Of a DNA stretch of 64,000 nt, positions 44,261 through 55,163 are shown piece by piece. The stretch's first letter is position 1. Each line of letters opens with the position of its first letter. The stretch covers positions 868,001 through 932,000 of the forward strand of contig OY725490.1 in NCBI GenBank assembly GCA_963281255.1. Direction: 5' to 3'. The DNA is from Aphrocallistes beatrix (taxonomy: Eukaryota > Porifera > Hexactinellida > Sceptrulophora > Aphrocallistidae). The notes beneath the pieces were generated by a model. That model did not search any database and was not told where the DNA came from. It saw only the letters and a program-made list of their open reading frames with translations. The position numbers and the translations under genes are program-made.

Positions 44261-47200
44261 ATGCTCCTCCTTCTCCACGCTGTGATCTCATTCAGCTTAT
44301 TCAGTGGAGTGTATGCCCCTCCTCCCACAGGTGATTATTCATGTTGATTACAAAGCACATACGTATTTATGAACTTGTTGTATGATAGACCATCAAATAT
44401 TCCACGAATTTTCTGGAATACAGTCAACTCCGCTTAATAGGGTCACTGTTTAATCGAGCCACTTTTGGTAAGACCAGAATAGCTCTCACAAATAGAAGCC
44501 AATACAAAATATTTTCGGTTAATAGGGTTCTCCGCTTAATCAGGATAAAATGTCCTCTGACCGATGTGACCCTATTAAGTGGAGTCGACTGTATTTATAA
44601 ACTTGGTATATGATAGACCATCAAATATTCTACTTTCTGAATTTTCTGAAATAATTCATACCCAAATCTAGGTAACAGTATTTCATTCTCGCCCAATTCT
44701 CCACTCTGTATTGGAGAGGAAGTAGAGATGTTATGCTTTGTTGAAACCTCAGAACCATTCGGAGCAACTCTCGCTCTAGTCTCATTCAACGCATCGACTA
44801 GTTTCCCATTGAGTTCCCTCAATTTGAATACAGTAATGGATGGCATTGACTTGTCACGTTATAGCGCCAACTTTGAAGGACTGATACTTAACTCAGTCAC
44901 ACCAGGGATTAGACTCATCATCAACAACTACCAACCTTCTGACTCTGACACTACATTTGGTTGTCATGGTATATTCCGTAATTCAACTATCACCACTGCT
45001 ATTGTATCTGGGCAGCCTATGCGACCTGCTGGTAAGTAATGCAAGTACATCGGGCATGCCTAATTTCCGGGACGGGACAGAAAAGGTACCTAATTTCCGG
45101 GACGGGACGGGTTAAGATGCCTAATTTCCGGGACGGGACGGGTTAAGATACCTAATTTCCGGGACGGGATGTCGTCCCATCCCGGAAATTAGGTATCTAG
45201 AATTTCCGGGACGGTCCCGTCGCGGAAATTAGGCATGCCCAGTACATCTATCAATTACAGTAGAACAGTCAATAGGAACACAGAAGATGGTCGAAATTTG
45301 TTTATATAATCCGGAATTCGCATTAACCCGAGTGATTTACATGTATTTTCCTGCGTAGTGGATAAAATATCTGTTCGTATTATCCAGAGTTTCGTATTAA
45401 AGAGGTTCTAGCTAAGTTGACTAATTCACGAATTAATGAATAATTCGAATAATTCGAATAATTCATAATTCATCAAGCTTGAGAAGAATTATTCAAAATT
45501 GAAAGTTTTTTACAAGAAAATATCATGAATTATATGAATGAATTTTCGAATAATTCATAATTCAGGATTCTGAATTATTAGAATAATTCATAATTCCTAA
45601 ATTATGAATTATATTCGAATCCATATTTCAGGAATTATGAATTATTGGAATTATTCATTAATTCATGAATTAGTCAACTTAGCTCATGATTGACTAATTC
45701 ATGCTTGAATTATGAATTATTCGAATAATTCATAATTCTTTGCCATTTTTTAACGAATTAGTCAACTTAGGGTTCTAGTATGCAGCTAACTATGTATTTC
45801 TAATTCGAGCAAGATACAATAGACTCCAGGGCTGTAGTGATCGGGTTTGAAGTAATCCGACTCAGACAAAATTCGCTCAAAAAGTGGTTCGGTTGAAACC
45901 AGTCCAACAGTACAAAATAATCCTTTGGAGTTTAAATTGGTCAAATGGGATCCGGTGAAATCAGACCAAGCGTACCTGTGTACACATCTCGCTCACATTG
46001 AATTTAATTGGTTAATTGGTTTCACCATTTCTATATCTATAGTTCCTCCTACAGCACCAGTTATAGAGTCCATCCTACCGTCCAACATAGATCCTAGCAT
46101 TTGTTCCGCCATTGTCTCACTGAACTGGATTCCTCCCTCTTCTACAGACAGATCTGTAGTATCCTATTACTTGTCTCTACAGAACGGAACTACGTTAAAG
46201 AGGCTGCCAGGATCTGAAGAAACATACTCCCACGCAACATCTCTACTCCTAGATACAGTGTATGAATACTCAGTCATTGCTAGCAGCTGTGCTGGGAACT
46301 CCACTACAGCTACTTCCTATCTCGATGTCAAGAGTGAGTCACACATGCTAACTTGAGTTATGAGAAAAGTGGGATGTTTCGCTGGACATAGCGGGACGCA
46401 ATCTAAATAAATAAATAATGAGAATTTCTAGGATGGTTACGCGGAAAAATCTTAATGGTTACAACACTAGCCCCAATTTGTTAAAACTATGATAATCCAA
46501 GCACTAATAATCATCTCCCTTCTCCCTCAATGCTAGTAATACCATTGAGAGATATCATTGTTTAATATTAACATGTGTCGTAGGTTACACTCTTTCAGAT
46601 GTTAGTGCTAGTTCTACAAGTACTTGTATCAACTACGATAATAACACCAACTCTTTCACTCTAAAATGGGTGAGTTTTCAAGCAATCATCTTTGATTAAA
46701 CCTTTCTAGGCACTGAAGTCAATATTATAATTTTAATGCAAAAAGTATTAATCTCACTCATTCAGGACTTATCATCTGAATCCATCCCATTCCTACTTCT
46801 ATATTCTCTCCGCTACAACTACTCACATGCTCAGGGAAATACCACAGCAAGATCTAGTTCTAAATCCATCAACCTCTCCTTCCTCTCTTCCACACTTTCC
46901 TACACTCAGTCCATAACTCCGCATAGATTCGCTAATTCTGAAGCTGTAGAAACTAACATATCAACCTGTCTCACTATAAATAGACAGTGTGGACAGCCAT
47001 ATACCGGGGCGGAAATATGTTGTTCTTTTAGCACAAGTAAGTTACCAAAGCCTATACATTGATTATACGACAGCTGCTTAAATGTACGAGTTTGACTATT
47101 TAAAATTGGAATGATTAACCAATCAAAAGGAATTAGTTCCCAGAATGTTGTTAATTGATTTCTGGTTTAAGCAATTTGTGAAGAGAAATAGTGAAAGTAG

Positions 47201-49792
47201 TACGGTTACTATAAATAGAAAATGCTTCCAACCAATCAAGAATTTAATTCAGAATTCTACCATGCCTAATACTGTATTATATTTGTCTTGCTGATAAACT
47301 ATGCAGGAGGTCTATGCTGGTATATTTCTATAGGTAATCCACCTCTAACTCTCACTCCAGTGCAGACTTCAACTCCCACTCGAACAAGTATACCTCCAGT
47401 TAGTTCAAGTAAGATTCAGTTCTGTTTCAAAAAATTATATTAAAAAATTGTGGAATGGTTTTTTGAGATAATTATGATTTGGTAAAATCATCATTGATAC
47501 TTGAAGCAAATTTACACACATTGGCACCTTAAACAATTCAAACAAACAAACAAACAAACAAACAAACAAACAAACAAACAAACAAACAAACAAACAAACA
47601 AACAAACAAACAAACAAACAAACAAACGAACGAAAGAACAATCAAATGGATGAACAAACCAGAATTGATTAGATTAAGAATAAAATTCATAACACAAATA
47701 TGTATATTAATTCTATTTTGAAGTTACTAAGTATATTATCATCTACTGTAGTGTCTCCTAATTCTACTCCTACTGTTTTTGTCCCATACTCTGACATTGG
47801 TATGTTAGCTGTAATTATGCGTAGTATAATTGAAGTGTGATCAATGTGATCAATTAAAATACGTTAAAATTTGGAACTAAGGTTAAATCTGAAACCGAAC
47901 AATCCACACTATGGTTCTTGTCAATATAATTATGCTAATTTTTGAGTTCACCTCCCCATTTGAAAATTGTCCTGGAGAACTAGGCTCTGGTCATAAATAG
48001 CTTTGCTTAGCAGGGTGAACGCATCCTATACCTTTGTATTAGTGAGTAATGAATTCAGAGTTAAAACGTGTCCATCTTTACCCCGGATGGCTTGGGAGTT
48101 TTTTCTATTTATAGTAAATTTCCCGAATTTTTATGGCTTAAACCGGAAATGACGCGACACATTCCAGGGGCAACGGAGGGTATAAATAGCCCTAGTTGCA
48201 CCTAGAGGAGGTCGCAGGAATTTATTTAGCCCAGGGTGAGGCGGGGCCAAATAAATCAATCTGGGGCCTTTCAATGATTTGGCTTAGTTCGGTTCAATGA
48301 AATCCGGGGCCGCAGAATCAAACTTGGGGTAAAAGCCCCAGATATCCCCCATGGGACCGCCTCTGTTTGAACCTAGCGCCATCTAAAGTGGCCGTGGTTG
48401 TGCCTATGATTCTATATATTCACAGCTCTGATTGGAGGAGCAGTGGGAGCAGGAGTAGGGTTGCTACTTCTCCTCATCGTGTCACTTGTTCTACTGCGAA
48501 TATGCGTTTATTGTGTGAAGAAGAGAAACAAAGGTTGGTTGTATTTTATGAAAATATATATTTTATATTCATATATGCGATTTTATTATTCTTCACACTT
48601 TCTAGCTTACAAACTCCGTGGGAATGAAGTTGCAGAGTATGTTATAGATATCCTACCCTTAACTAAACAAAAAAACATAGCTTTGTGGGTGATACGGAAA
48701 TGACTCGACTTTCCGAAAAAGGAAATAGTTCGAATTGCGGATTTAGGAAATAGTGCTACTTTTTATCATTAGGATTAATGGTGTTTTTTTTTCGAACCGT
48801 TTTTGGAAAGTGGAACTATTTCCGGTTTTGGTTCGAACTATTTCCACCATACCGTTTTGTGAATAGACAAATATATCTATAGATAGTATAGATATGTTGC
48901 AGTTAAAACGTCAAATCAGTTATTATGTGAAATACCTGAAAAATTTCAGTGATTATGCATAATACCTAGAAATTCCAGGCATTTTCCAGCAGTTATTATG
49001 CAAATGCCTGAAACTTTCAGATATTTGACATAAATCAATATTTTAACTGTAACATATGTATATTTATACTTTATTTCTAGTTTTGGACAAACACCTGTTT
49101 ACATCAACCAAATGCCACAAGAACAACCTGACCAATCAAAGGAGCCCTACTACTCGCAGATACCAGACCAACCTATCAGACAGCTCACTGCATCAGCTCC
49201 TCATCCTGCACAAGATCCCAACTGCATTCCAATGTCACACCAACTGGATACACGACTCAATGATCCTTACTATACCAAGATGACCAATCAAGATCATGCG
49301 CAAATAATGGATAGAGTTTCTCAGACAAAAATACAGAAGTCTAGCTACACACAAATGTCTAATGAGCAGTTCACTGATTCCCATACTAAGAAGCAAGATC
49401 CTCAGATGAACCTACAGCCAGATAAACAGCTTAAGACCTCTTCGCCTAATAAAAGGGAAAGTTCTAGTTATATCCAAATGACCAATCAAAATGCTTCACA
49501 AGTCACGGAGAGAAAAACTCCAACTAAGAGACTGGAGCCGCAATACACACAAATGACTAACCAACTTGATGAGCAGAAACTCAATGGAATATCCTCTTCA
49601 GCTCAGAAAGATCCTTACTATACTCAAATGAATGAACAACAAGATAAACAAGCCTACCCGACCCAGGAAAACAATCAAAAACCAACTTCGGATTCCTCTT
49701 CTAAGAAGCAAGATCTGCATTATACTAAGATGGCTGCAACTTCTGTTAAACAAGCGAAGAACAAATTTACTATTCGAGTACGCCAGTCGTAA
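44261..49792 (+). CDS. Gene F: Ig/FN3 receptor with a long YxxM-repeat tail (683 aa)
   Basis: Ten exons join in frame: 44261-44330, 44672-45031, 46043-46333, 46584-46669, 46766-47036, 47334-47408, 47752-47799, 48426-48533, 48606-48636 and 49081-49792. Residues: signal peptide 1-20 (MLLLLHAVISFSLFSGVYA), Ig-like 24-143 (Cys in VEMLC and TTFGC), FN3 144-240, split FN3-like 241-359, Thr/Pro stalk to about 400, and a transmembrane segment containing GVGLLLLLIVSLVLL followed by KKRNK. The tail of about 250 residues is Gln-rich with eight tyrosine sites: YINQ, YSQI, YTKM, YTQM, YIQM, YTQM, YTQM and YTKM. Six fit YxxM, the docking site for the SH2 domains of PI3-kinase p85. Exon order and phases match gene B, so it is a family member, but its sequence is far more diverged and its tail exon is its own. 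Inferred role: a tyrosine-phosphorylated signalling receptor. Confidence 0.85.
44421..44591. mobile_element. Pogo-like MITE in intron 1 of gene F
   Basis: Ends CAGTCAACTCCGCTTAATAG and the inverse, with TA on each side. About 40 bases of flank (GTATGATAGACCATCAAAT) occur on both sides of it, so a local duplication accompanied or preceded the insertion. Confidence 0.75.
45052..45240. mobile_element. GGGCATGCC-family MITE just after exon 2 of gene F
   Basis: Perfect duplication AGTACATC (45044-45051 and 45241-45248). It starts only about 20 bases after the splice donor. It has the modular interior seen at 17719. Confidence 0.85.
45412..45770. mobile_element. CTAAGTTGAC-family MITE, 359 bp
   Basis: Perfect duplication GGTTCTAG (45404-45411 and 45771-45778). 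Same length as the copy at 19052-19410. The interior is a palindrome-rich run of GAATTATTCGAATAATTC words. Confidence 0.85.
47538..47630. repeat. (AAAC)n microsatellite in intron 6 of gene F
   Basis: About 23 near-perfect units of AAAC. It generates a spurious Cys/Leu/Phe/Val frame on the minus strand. Confidence 0.95.
48890..49055. repeat. MITE-like inverted repeat in the last intron of gene F
   Basis: ATATGTTGCAGTTAAAA at the left is inverted as TTTTAACTGTAACATATG at the right. Between them are repeated TTATGCATAATACCTGAAA-like words. It ends about 25 bases before the acceptor of the YxxM exon. Confidence 0.6.
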
Positions 49793-50551
49793 TGAGTGTA
49801 GATACTTATTTACATGGGATTATAAGCAATTCAAGTTTTGCTTACTATTTATCATCATATTCTTATTTGTATTGACAGCATGATATATTGATAAGTTTTG
49901 TATCTAATAATGATAGTGATAAAGTATTAGCATATGATTATCAATATGTATACATACCTGATTTATGATGGGTTGAGGAGAATAGGGATTAGAACAGTTG
50001 ATGACAATAATATTTCGTTTTGTTGCGATCTTCCTGAAAGTAAAATCAATCCATGTCAATATAATGCATCCTATGCAGTTGTTTGTAGCAAATCTTCTAG
50101 AATATTTTCAGCTCAATAACTATTGAAACATTTTCTGAAGTATTGATTGTGTGATACATTTGTGCGAAGAAGGGAATCTAAAATCCAGCTATGATGCTAG
50201 ATAAATCAATATCCTCAAACTCATAGTAGACTCTAGCATCTGTATTAATTAACTCGAATATATACATGAACGATGGAATTGATTACATCTCGGAAAAAGG
50301 TTTTAATAGTGTTATAATAGTGTGACAAATAATCATATGACAAATCAGATAACCTGCAAAAGCGTATTTAAATGTATTAGTCTATGATGAAGGATTTATA
50401 TCTGATCATATAATTATAAATAAAATATTCAAACAAACAAACAAAAGTCAGTAAAATGAATGAATTGGCAATCACACACTTAATGAGAAACAGAATCTGA
50501 CAATTCCTGCAATTTTACATTCTCAAAGAACAATAACAAATCCTATATTGT
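49793..50551. other. Convergent spacer between gene F and the first multi-pass gene
   Basis: AT-rich 3' flanks of two genes that face each other. I see no further gene. An AATAAA-like word lies near 50430 (AAATAAAATATTC), but no 3' end can be fixed. Confidence 0.4.
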
Positions 50552-51742
50552 CTAAGCTTGGTTTTTTAGAAGGCGTTTTTTGAGTTCAGGACGAAGCTTA
50601 AAATGCAGGCACAACTTTTCTCTGAGAAAATTTCCGAAACTCAGCACACTAGCCACGAAGAACTGTGAGATTACAACGAAAGAAGCGATGTCTAAGAGAA
50701 AAGATGCGACATACACCTTGATCTTGTAGGCGGACAGCAATGCGTGAATCTGTCCGCTGGTTACGAGGAAAGGTTGGTAGTAGGGGAGACCGTAGATGTA
50801 ATTAAATAGACAGGAGCCATAGTAGAGTATTACTGATGCGAGAAAGAAATAATTAATTATTAAATTCCCAACGATAAAAAGAAATGTCCCTAGTCCCATA
50901 GAGCACATTACCACTGCAAACTTGATGCGGCTTCTTACTGACCCTTTGACTAGCGAAGGGTTTCGGACACTGAACTCTCTAGTCCGCCATTTGAGGGTCT
51001 GATAGAACTTAAGAGTGTATCTACACCATATAAGGAAGTAGGCAACTTCTATCAAAGGCTCCAGGAGCCTAGCGAATAGAATGAGATACGGGATAGTCCC
51101 AGCAATGATAATTAGAACGGATAGGAGCGATGTGAATACAAGAAAACGACGAATAAACCGGAAAGGATTCAATGGAATGGAATGGAATCTAACGTGCAAG
51201 TATTGCATGAGACAGATGGTGAATGCTAGAGAGAACAGCAGACCAGTTTGCCCTAATGCGATAAAGAATGCCTTGAAATGATTCTCAATGATGAGGTTAA
51301 TGTCAAAGATGTGAGTGTGTATCAACTCAAGGGAACACTCTGGTAACATTGGTCTGCTCGATAGGTACAAATGCTCATCTGGTAAGAATCCACCGAGTAT
51401 ATACAATTGTACGTAGCTGCATTCAGTAATATTTATAAGCAGCATAAACACGTTTTTCAATACTTCATGCATATATATATTATCCGAATTTCCCTCACGC
51501 AAATACTTCTTGTGCAATCTGACATTAATCGTGATCCTGTTGATAAAGTACACAGACCAGGAGAGGGACAGAAATACAAACAGGAAGTCCAATGGAATAC
51601 CAATGGCGTATTGGAAGTTGAAGACAATGGATACTGTATTCTGATGAACCTTTTTACCATTTATTATTTTTCGTCTGTACTTATATACTTTCATATGCAT
51701 ATGCATATACAAATAACCACAAATGTAAGATATATTGAACAT
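50552..51742 (-). CDS. Multi-pass membrane protein, family member 1 (intronless)
   Basis: Open frame of up to 396 residues with seven or eight hydrophobic segments. Family signatures: IPLDFLFV...SWSVYFINRI, KYLREGNSDN, SIPLNPFRFIRRFLVFTSLL, EPLIEVAYFLIWCRYT, FYQTLKWRTREF, RIKFAVVMCSMGLG, YYGSCLFNYIYG, and a C-terminal RLLKNQ. Paralogues start about 10-17 residues before IPLD, so the first ~17 residues here (Tyr/Met/His-rich) may be untranslated and a later Met may be the start. No GPCR hallmark (DRY, NPxxY) or transporter motif is visible. I do not recognise the family; length and segment number would also suit a chemoreceptor-like protein, but nothing proves it. Confidence 0.8.
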   Translation of the reverse strand: MFNISYICGYLYMHMHMKVYKYRRKIINGKKVHQNTVSIVFNFQYAIGIPLDFLFVFLSLSWSVYFINRITINVRLHKKYLREGNSDNIYMHEVLKNVFMLLINITECSYVQLYILGGFLPDEHLYLSSRPMLPECSLELIHTHIFDINLIIENHFKAFFIALGQTGLLFSLAFTICLMQYLHVRFHSIPLNPFRFIRRFLVFTSLLSVLIIIAGTIPYLILFARLLEPLIEVAYFLIWCRYTLKFYQTLKWRTREFSVRNPSLVKGSVRSRIKFAVVMCSMGLGTFLFIVGNLIINYFFLASVILYYGSCLFNYIYGLPYYQPFLVTSGQIHALLSAYKIKVYVASFLLDIASFVVISQFFVASVLSFGNFLREKLCLHFKLRPELKKRLLKNQA

Positions 51743-52912
51743 ATTATTATTTTCCTTAGTAAAAGTGCAATTCGATCTAGTAAGGTGGTAATTATCAAGA
51801 TTTACTATAGCTAGCTTTGCATAGATAAGCTTCTGTATTAACTATCCCGATTTGATACAGGATTACTTTCAGTATTATGTTGCATTATGTTTTTAATTCG
51901 AGTTACGTAAATTTGTCAGCATTCAAGTTAAATTGAGCTTTTAACCAGGTGACCATATACAAATGTGAGCATTCAGTATACAATAGGATATGCAAATTAA
52001 TTGTATAGTATCAATAATCAGAATAAGATAAACATCATATATAGAGTAAATCCCAGTACAGAATATAACTGCAAACAAAGCTACTATCTAAATGTTACAT
52101 TTGTCACAAGATAAGTAAGATTCGTTGTAAACATAGAAATATCGGTAGTGATTACTAAAGATTGAGGTGAATATAATTACAACAAATTGCAAATGTAATA
52201 TTGAAAGTAATGTCTCCTCCATCTAAGACATTATAAAACTCGGTAGAATATACTGAACCTAAACCCGCTGACTCATACAACATTTTAAATATTACAGAAA
52301 GATATAATACCAAACTAGGGCAATATCAATTATTAGGATCACAGAGATGGAAACAGAACTGCCGTTAACAGTAATCTGAAAATGTTGGCTGATAATAGCA
52401 CTTGTGTATTGTGTTTGAAGTGTGTAATTTTAGGTATAAAACAAATCATATTTACAATCTTAATTTAGGTTTGGGAAATTTACAATTTAAATTAATGCAA
52501 ACTGTCTAAAATAAATTTTTGGAAGGAATTACCATAGCAACTAACTTGCTGTTAACAGCTGTTAACAGCAACTATATTGCTAACACTATTGAAAGTATTT
52601 AATTTTCTGTTATAAAGCAGGAACTATGTAGCTATAATTGGAATATTTGTGGTCTTGCTGTTGATACTCAACAGTAAAACTTGATTTTAGCAGCATTTGC
52701 GAGTAATTATGGTTGACAAGTAAATATGTATGGCAATATATCTTTGTCCAAACGATGTCCATAAAATATTTAATGTATACACAAATGAACAGAAATAATA
52801 TATGCAAATAATATCATAGGAACACTATAGAGCAATAACATGGAAAATAAGAATAAAATTTATACAACAAAAGAGCAGGGGACCTTCTATAATCAAATAT
52901 TTGAATATTTGG
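51743..52912. other. Spacer between multi-pass gene 1 and the copine
   Basis: AT-rich, no supported gene. A repeated TTGCTGTTAACAGC word near 52550-52570 forms a small palindrome. No TATA box as clear as those of the neighbours was found upstream of the gene at 51742. Confidence 0.4.
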
Positions 52913-54580
52913 CTATGGAAGATACTGAGGATTCTTACCTAATGGATAAGGAGGGCCACTAAATGGCGGGTGGATATTGGGGAATCTCCTAGCAACAGGT
53001 GGCCTCGGTGGAATGCAATTACTTGACATATAATGTGTCAGTTGTCTTGGAACTTTTGCAAACACTTCCTTAGCGAGGTCAAACTGTTTCGCGTTATTTT
53101 TGACTTCTCGCATCGGGACAAATTGGACAATATCGCTCCTCATCCTTTGTCCAGTTTTCGAATGGATCAGATGTTCATCATCAGCGTCTAGCTTGTGCAT
53201 ATTAGAGAAGTCTGCTCCTCCCACACCCACAATCACGACAGACAAAGGTAAACCTGAAGACTCAACGATCAGATCCGCGCTACGAGTCATATCATCAACA
53301 GTTCCATCGGTTATGATGAGCAAGATAGTGAGTGCATACTCTTTAATGCGATATTCAGCAACTCTTTTAGCATACGTGAGAATCTCTCCGAAAAGAGTTG
53401 GTCCGGATAGCCGACACATTGAGAGGGTTTGCTTGTAAGCATTCAAAATCCCTGTCACTCCGTTGACTTCTGGGTTCGGTTTTCCATTCATACTGAAGCA
53501 ATGGCAAGCTTGAGCATAATTTGGAGGCAATTTAGCACCAAATCCTAAAGCAGGTATCTTTTGGCCTGTATCATAAGGTATCAGGACGTTCCCAACACTC
53601 TTAATGGCTTCAACATATTCGTTATCTGGAGAACCGATGTAATGGAGCGACTTGGGGTTTGCTGGTTTACCATTCGAACTGGTGAAGTCAATCGCGACGA
53701 TCAGTTGAATATCCAAGCCACCTTTGAGGTAATCAACGAATGTATGAACGGGATTGATTTCGACCTTCGTGAACTGGAAAATTCCTGAATTCTTTCCTTT
53801 CTTTTTCTGCTTTTCTGGATTGAAAATTTCAAATTCTTCCGTTCCGAAGTTGATTTCTGCTAGAGAGGTGGAGAAGGTTCCAATCGGATCTGGGCCTCCA
53901 GCCATATTCCAATCAAAAACATCGAATTTCAGCGTTGTGTGGATGTCACCGGAGCATAGCAACCACATTCCAACTTCAAAAGGTTTGAAAGTTGGATTCA
54001 AAGTATTTTTAATCACCTCACTCTTGTAAACAAGGGCGGTATGTTTATCTTCTCTCAGTTTTCGCACCTCAAAATACGGATTTGATCTGCCAAAGATACA
54101 TTTTCTATCTAGCTTTTTACATTGAGTAGAAAATTTGACTTTCGATTTGATCCCATTGGTTTTCTCCGCAAACAATTGGATCTTCCCGCGATCTTTCGCT
54201 CCATCTTTCAGATCCATTGTGATTGGATCTATGGAGCTCGCCAACTCCCCCATTCGAATTTGTACCTCTCCAATAAACTCATTCTTGTCCACACGACAGA
54301 AATCTTCACACGTAAATTTCAAAATCTGTTCTTCCTCGAAGCAGTACTTCATCTGGAAGACCGTTTCAAATTTGGGATTTTTGCTGTTTTGCTTCACTTC
54401 TGTTTCTCCGATTTTAGTGTACGAATCCTTTTCTTTTTGGAAAATTGTCACAAACGGATCTGATTCAGATAGCATGTCCATTTTTGAGACATCGAAGCAT
54501 GCAATGGATATCTCTAGCATCGAAGTACAATCATCTTCATAGAGAAATGGTTGGACCGTAATCTTTGAGTCTGTAGCCAT
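52913..54580 (-). CDS. CPNE: Copine (two C2 domains plus copine-type vWA), intronless
   Basis: A complete 555-residue copine, the usual length. C2A spans roughly 20-140, with SESDPFVTIF carrying Ca2+-binding aspartates, and LKFTCEDFCRVDKNEFIG. C2B spans about 145-280 (RSNPYFEV, FDVFDWNMAGG PDPIG). The copine vWA domain runs about 290-520, with the metal-site motif DFTSSNG, YDTGQKIPALGFGAKLP, and LLIITDGTVDDM. The C-terminus is proline-rich (IPPRPP...HPPFSGPPYP). Copines bind phospholipid membranes when Ca2+ rises and recruit partners through the vWA domain. The whole gene is one exon, while the receptor genes nearby are finely split, so an ancient retrocopy is possible. A TATA box precedes it. 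No sign of decay. Confidence 0.95.
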   Translation of the reverse strand: MATDSKITVQPFLYEDDCTSMLEISIACFDVSKMDMLSESDPFVTIFQKEKDSYTKIGETEVKQNSKNPKFETVFQMKYCFEEEQILKFTCEDFCRVDKNEFIGEVQIRMGELASSIDPITMDLKDGAKDRGKIQLFAEKTNGIKSKVKFSTQCKKLDRKCIFGRSNPYFEVRKLREDKHTALVYKSEVIKNTLNPTFKPFEVGMWLLCSGDIHTTLKFDVFDWNMAGGPDPIGTFSTSLAEINFGTEEFEIFNPEKQKKKGKNSGIFQFTKVEINPVHTFVDYLKGGLDIQLIVAIDFTSSNGKPANPKSLHYIGSPDNEYVEAIKSVGNVLIPYDTGQKIPALGFGAKLPPNYAQACHCFSMNGKPNPEVNGVTGILNAYKQTLSMCRLSGPTLFGEILTYAKRVAEYRIKEYALTILLIITDGTVDDMTRSADLIVESSGLPLSVVIVGVGGADFSNMHKLDADDEHLIHSKTGQRMRSDIVQFVPMREVKNNAKQFDLAKEVFAKVPRQLTHYMSSNCIPPRPPVARRFPNIHPPFSGPPYPLGKNPQYLP

Positions 54581-54622
54581 TATTGGTTGAGAGAAAGTTT
54601 GAAATTCTAAAAAGTGAACGTC

Positions 54623-54632
54623 CTATTTATAC
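54623..54632 (-). promoter_or_regulatory. TATA box of the copine gene
   Basis: TATAAATAGG on the minus strand, about 45-50 bases upstream of the ATG, leaving room for a short leader. It resembles the TATA box of the multi-pass gene at 56288. Confidence 0.6.
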
Positions 54633-55163
54633 AATTTGTGAGCATGTACTATAAACTGTAACTACTATATCCGTACACTATAAACACATCTCTTTGTATT
54701 AGTAAAAGCATAAACTGGATTTATGATTTTATGCATGCGTCATTGACTCAGTAATATTACTATACTATTGCTTACCGCCTTGTGTATTTGATAAAGCTAA
54801 ATAAGTTGTTAATTGTGATATTTAATACTTAGTAGAAGCAATAATAAACTGAATTCATGATTTGATGCGTGCATCAATGATTTAGCAATATTCTATATAT
54901 TACTTACTTCTTTATGTGTTTGATAAAGCAAAGAAGTTTTTGATTTTGATATTTAATATACTTAGTAAAAGGAACAACAAACGAGATTTATGATTTGATG
55001 CATACAAATAATGAAACATAAAAACAAAGAAGGGCAAGACAGAATAAACAAGCACAACAAAAAAGTAAACATTGAAAAAACAAACTATAATAAGTACATC
55101 TCGTGAGCACGGAGACTGACTCTCACTCACTTTCTCACTCAGTCAGATAATAGTAACAACAGA
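54633..55163. other. Spacer between the copine and multi-pass gene 2
   Basis: AT-rich. Two imperfect tandem copies of a ~165-base stretch are visible, marked by AATAAACTG-ATTTATGATTTGATGC and by TTTGATAAAGC (near 54700-54860, 54830-54935 and 54925-55010). No gene. Confidence 0.45.

Noticed and set aside
47435-47641. Cys/Leu/Phe/Val repeat frame on the minus strand
   Set aside because: It is the inverse reading of the (AAAC)n microsatellite.
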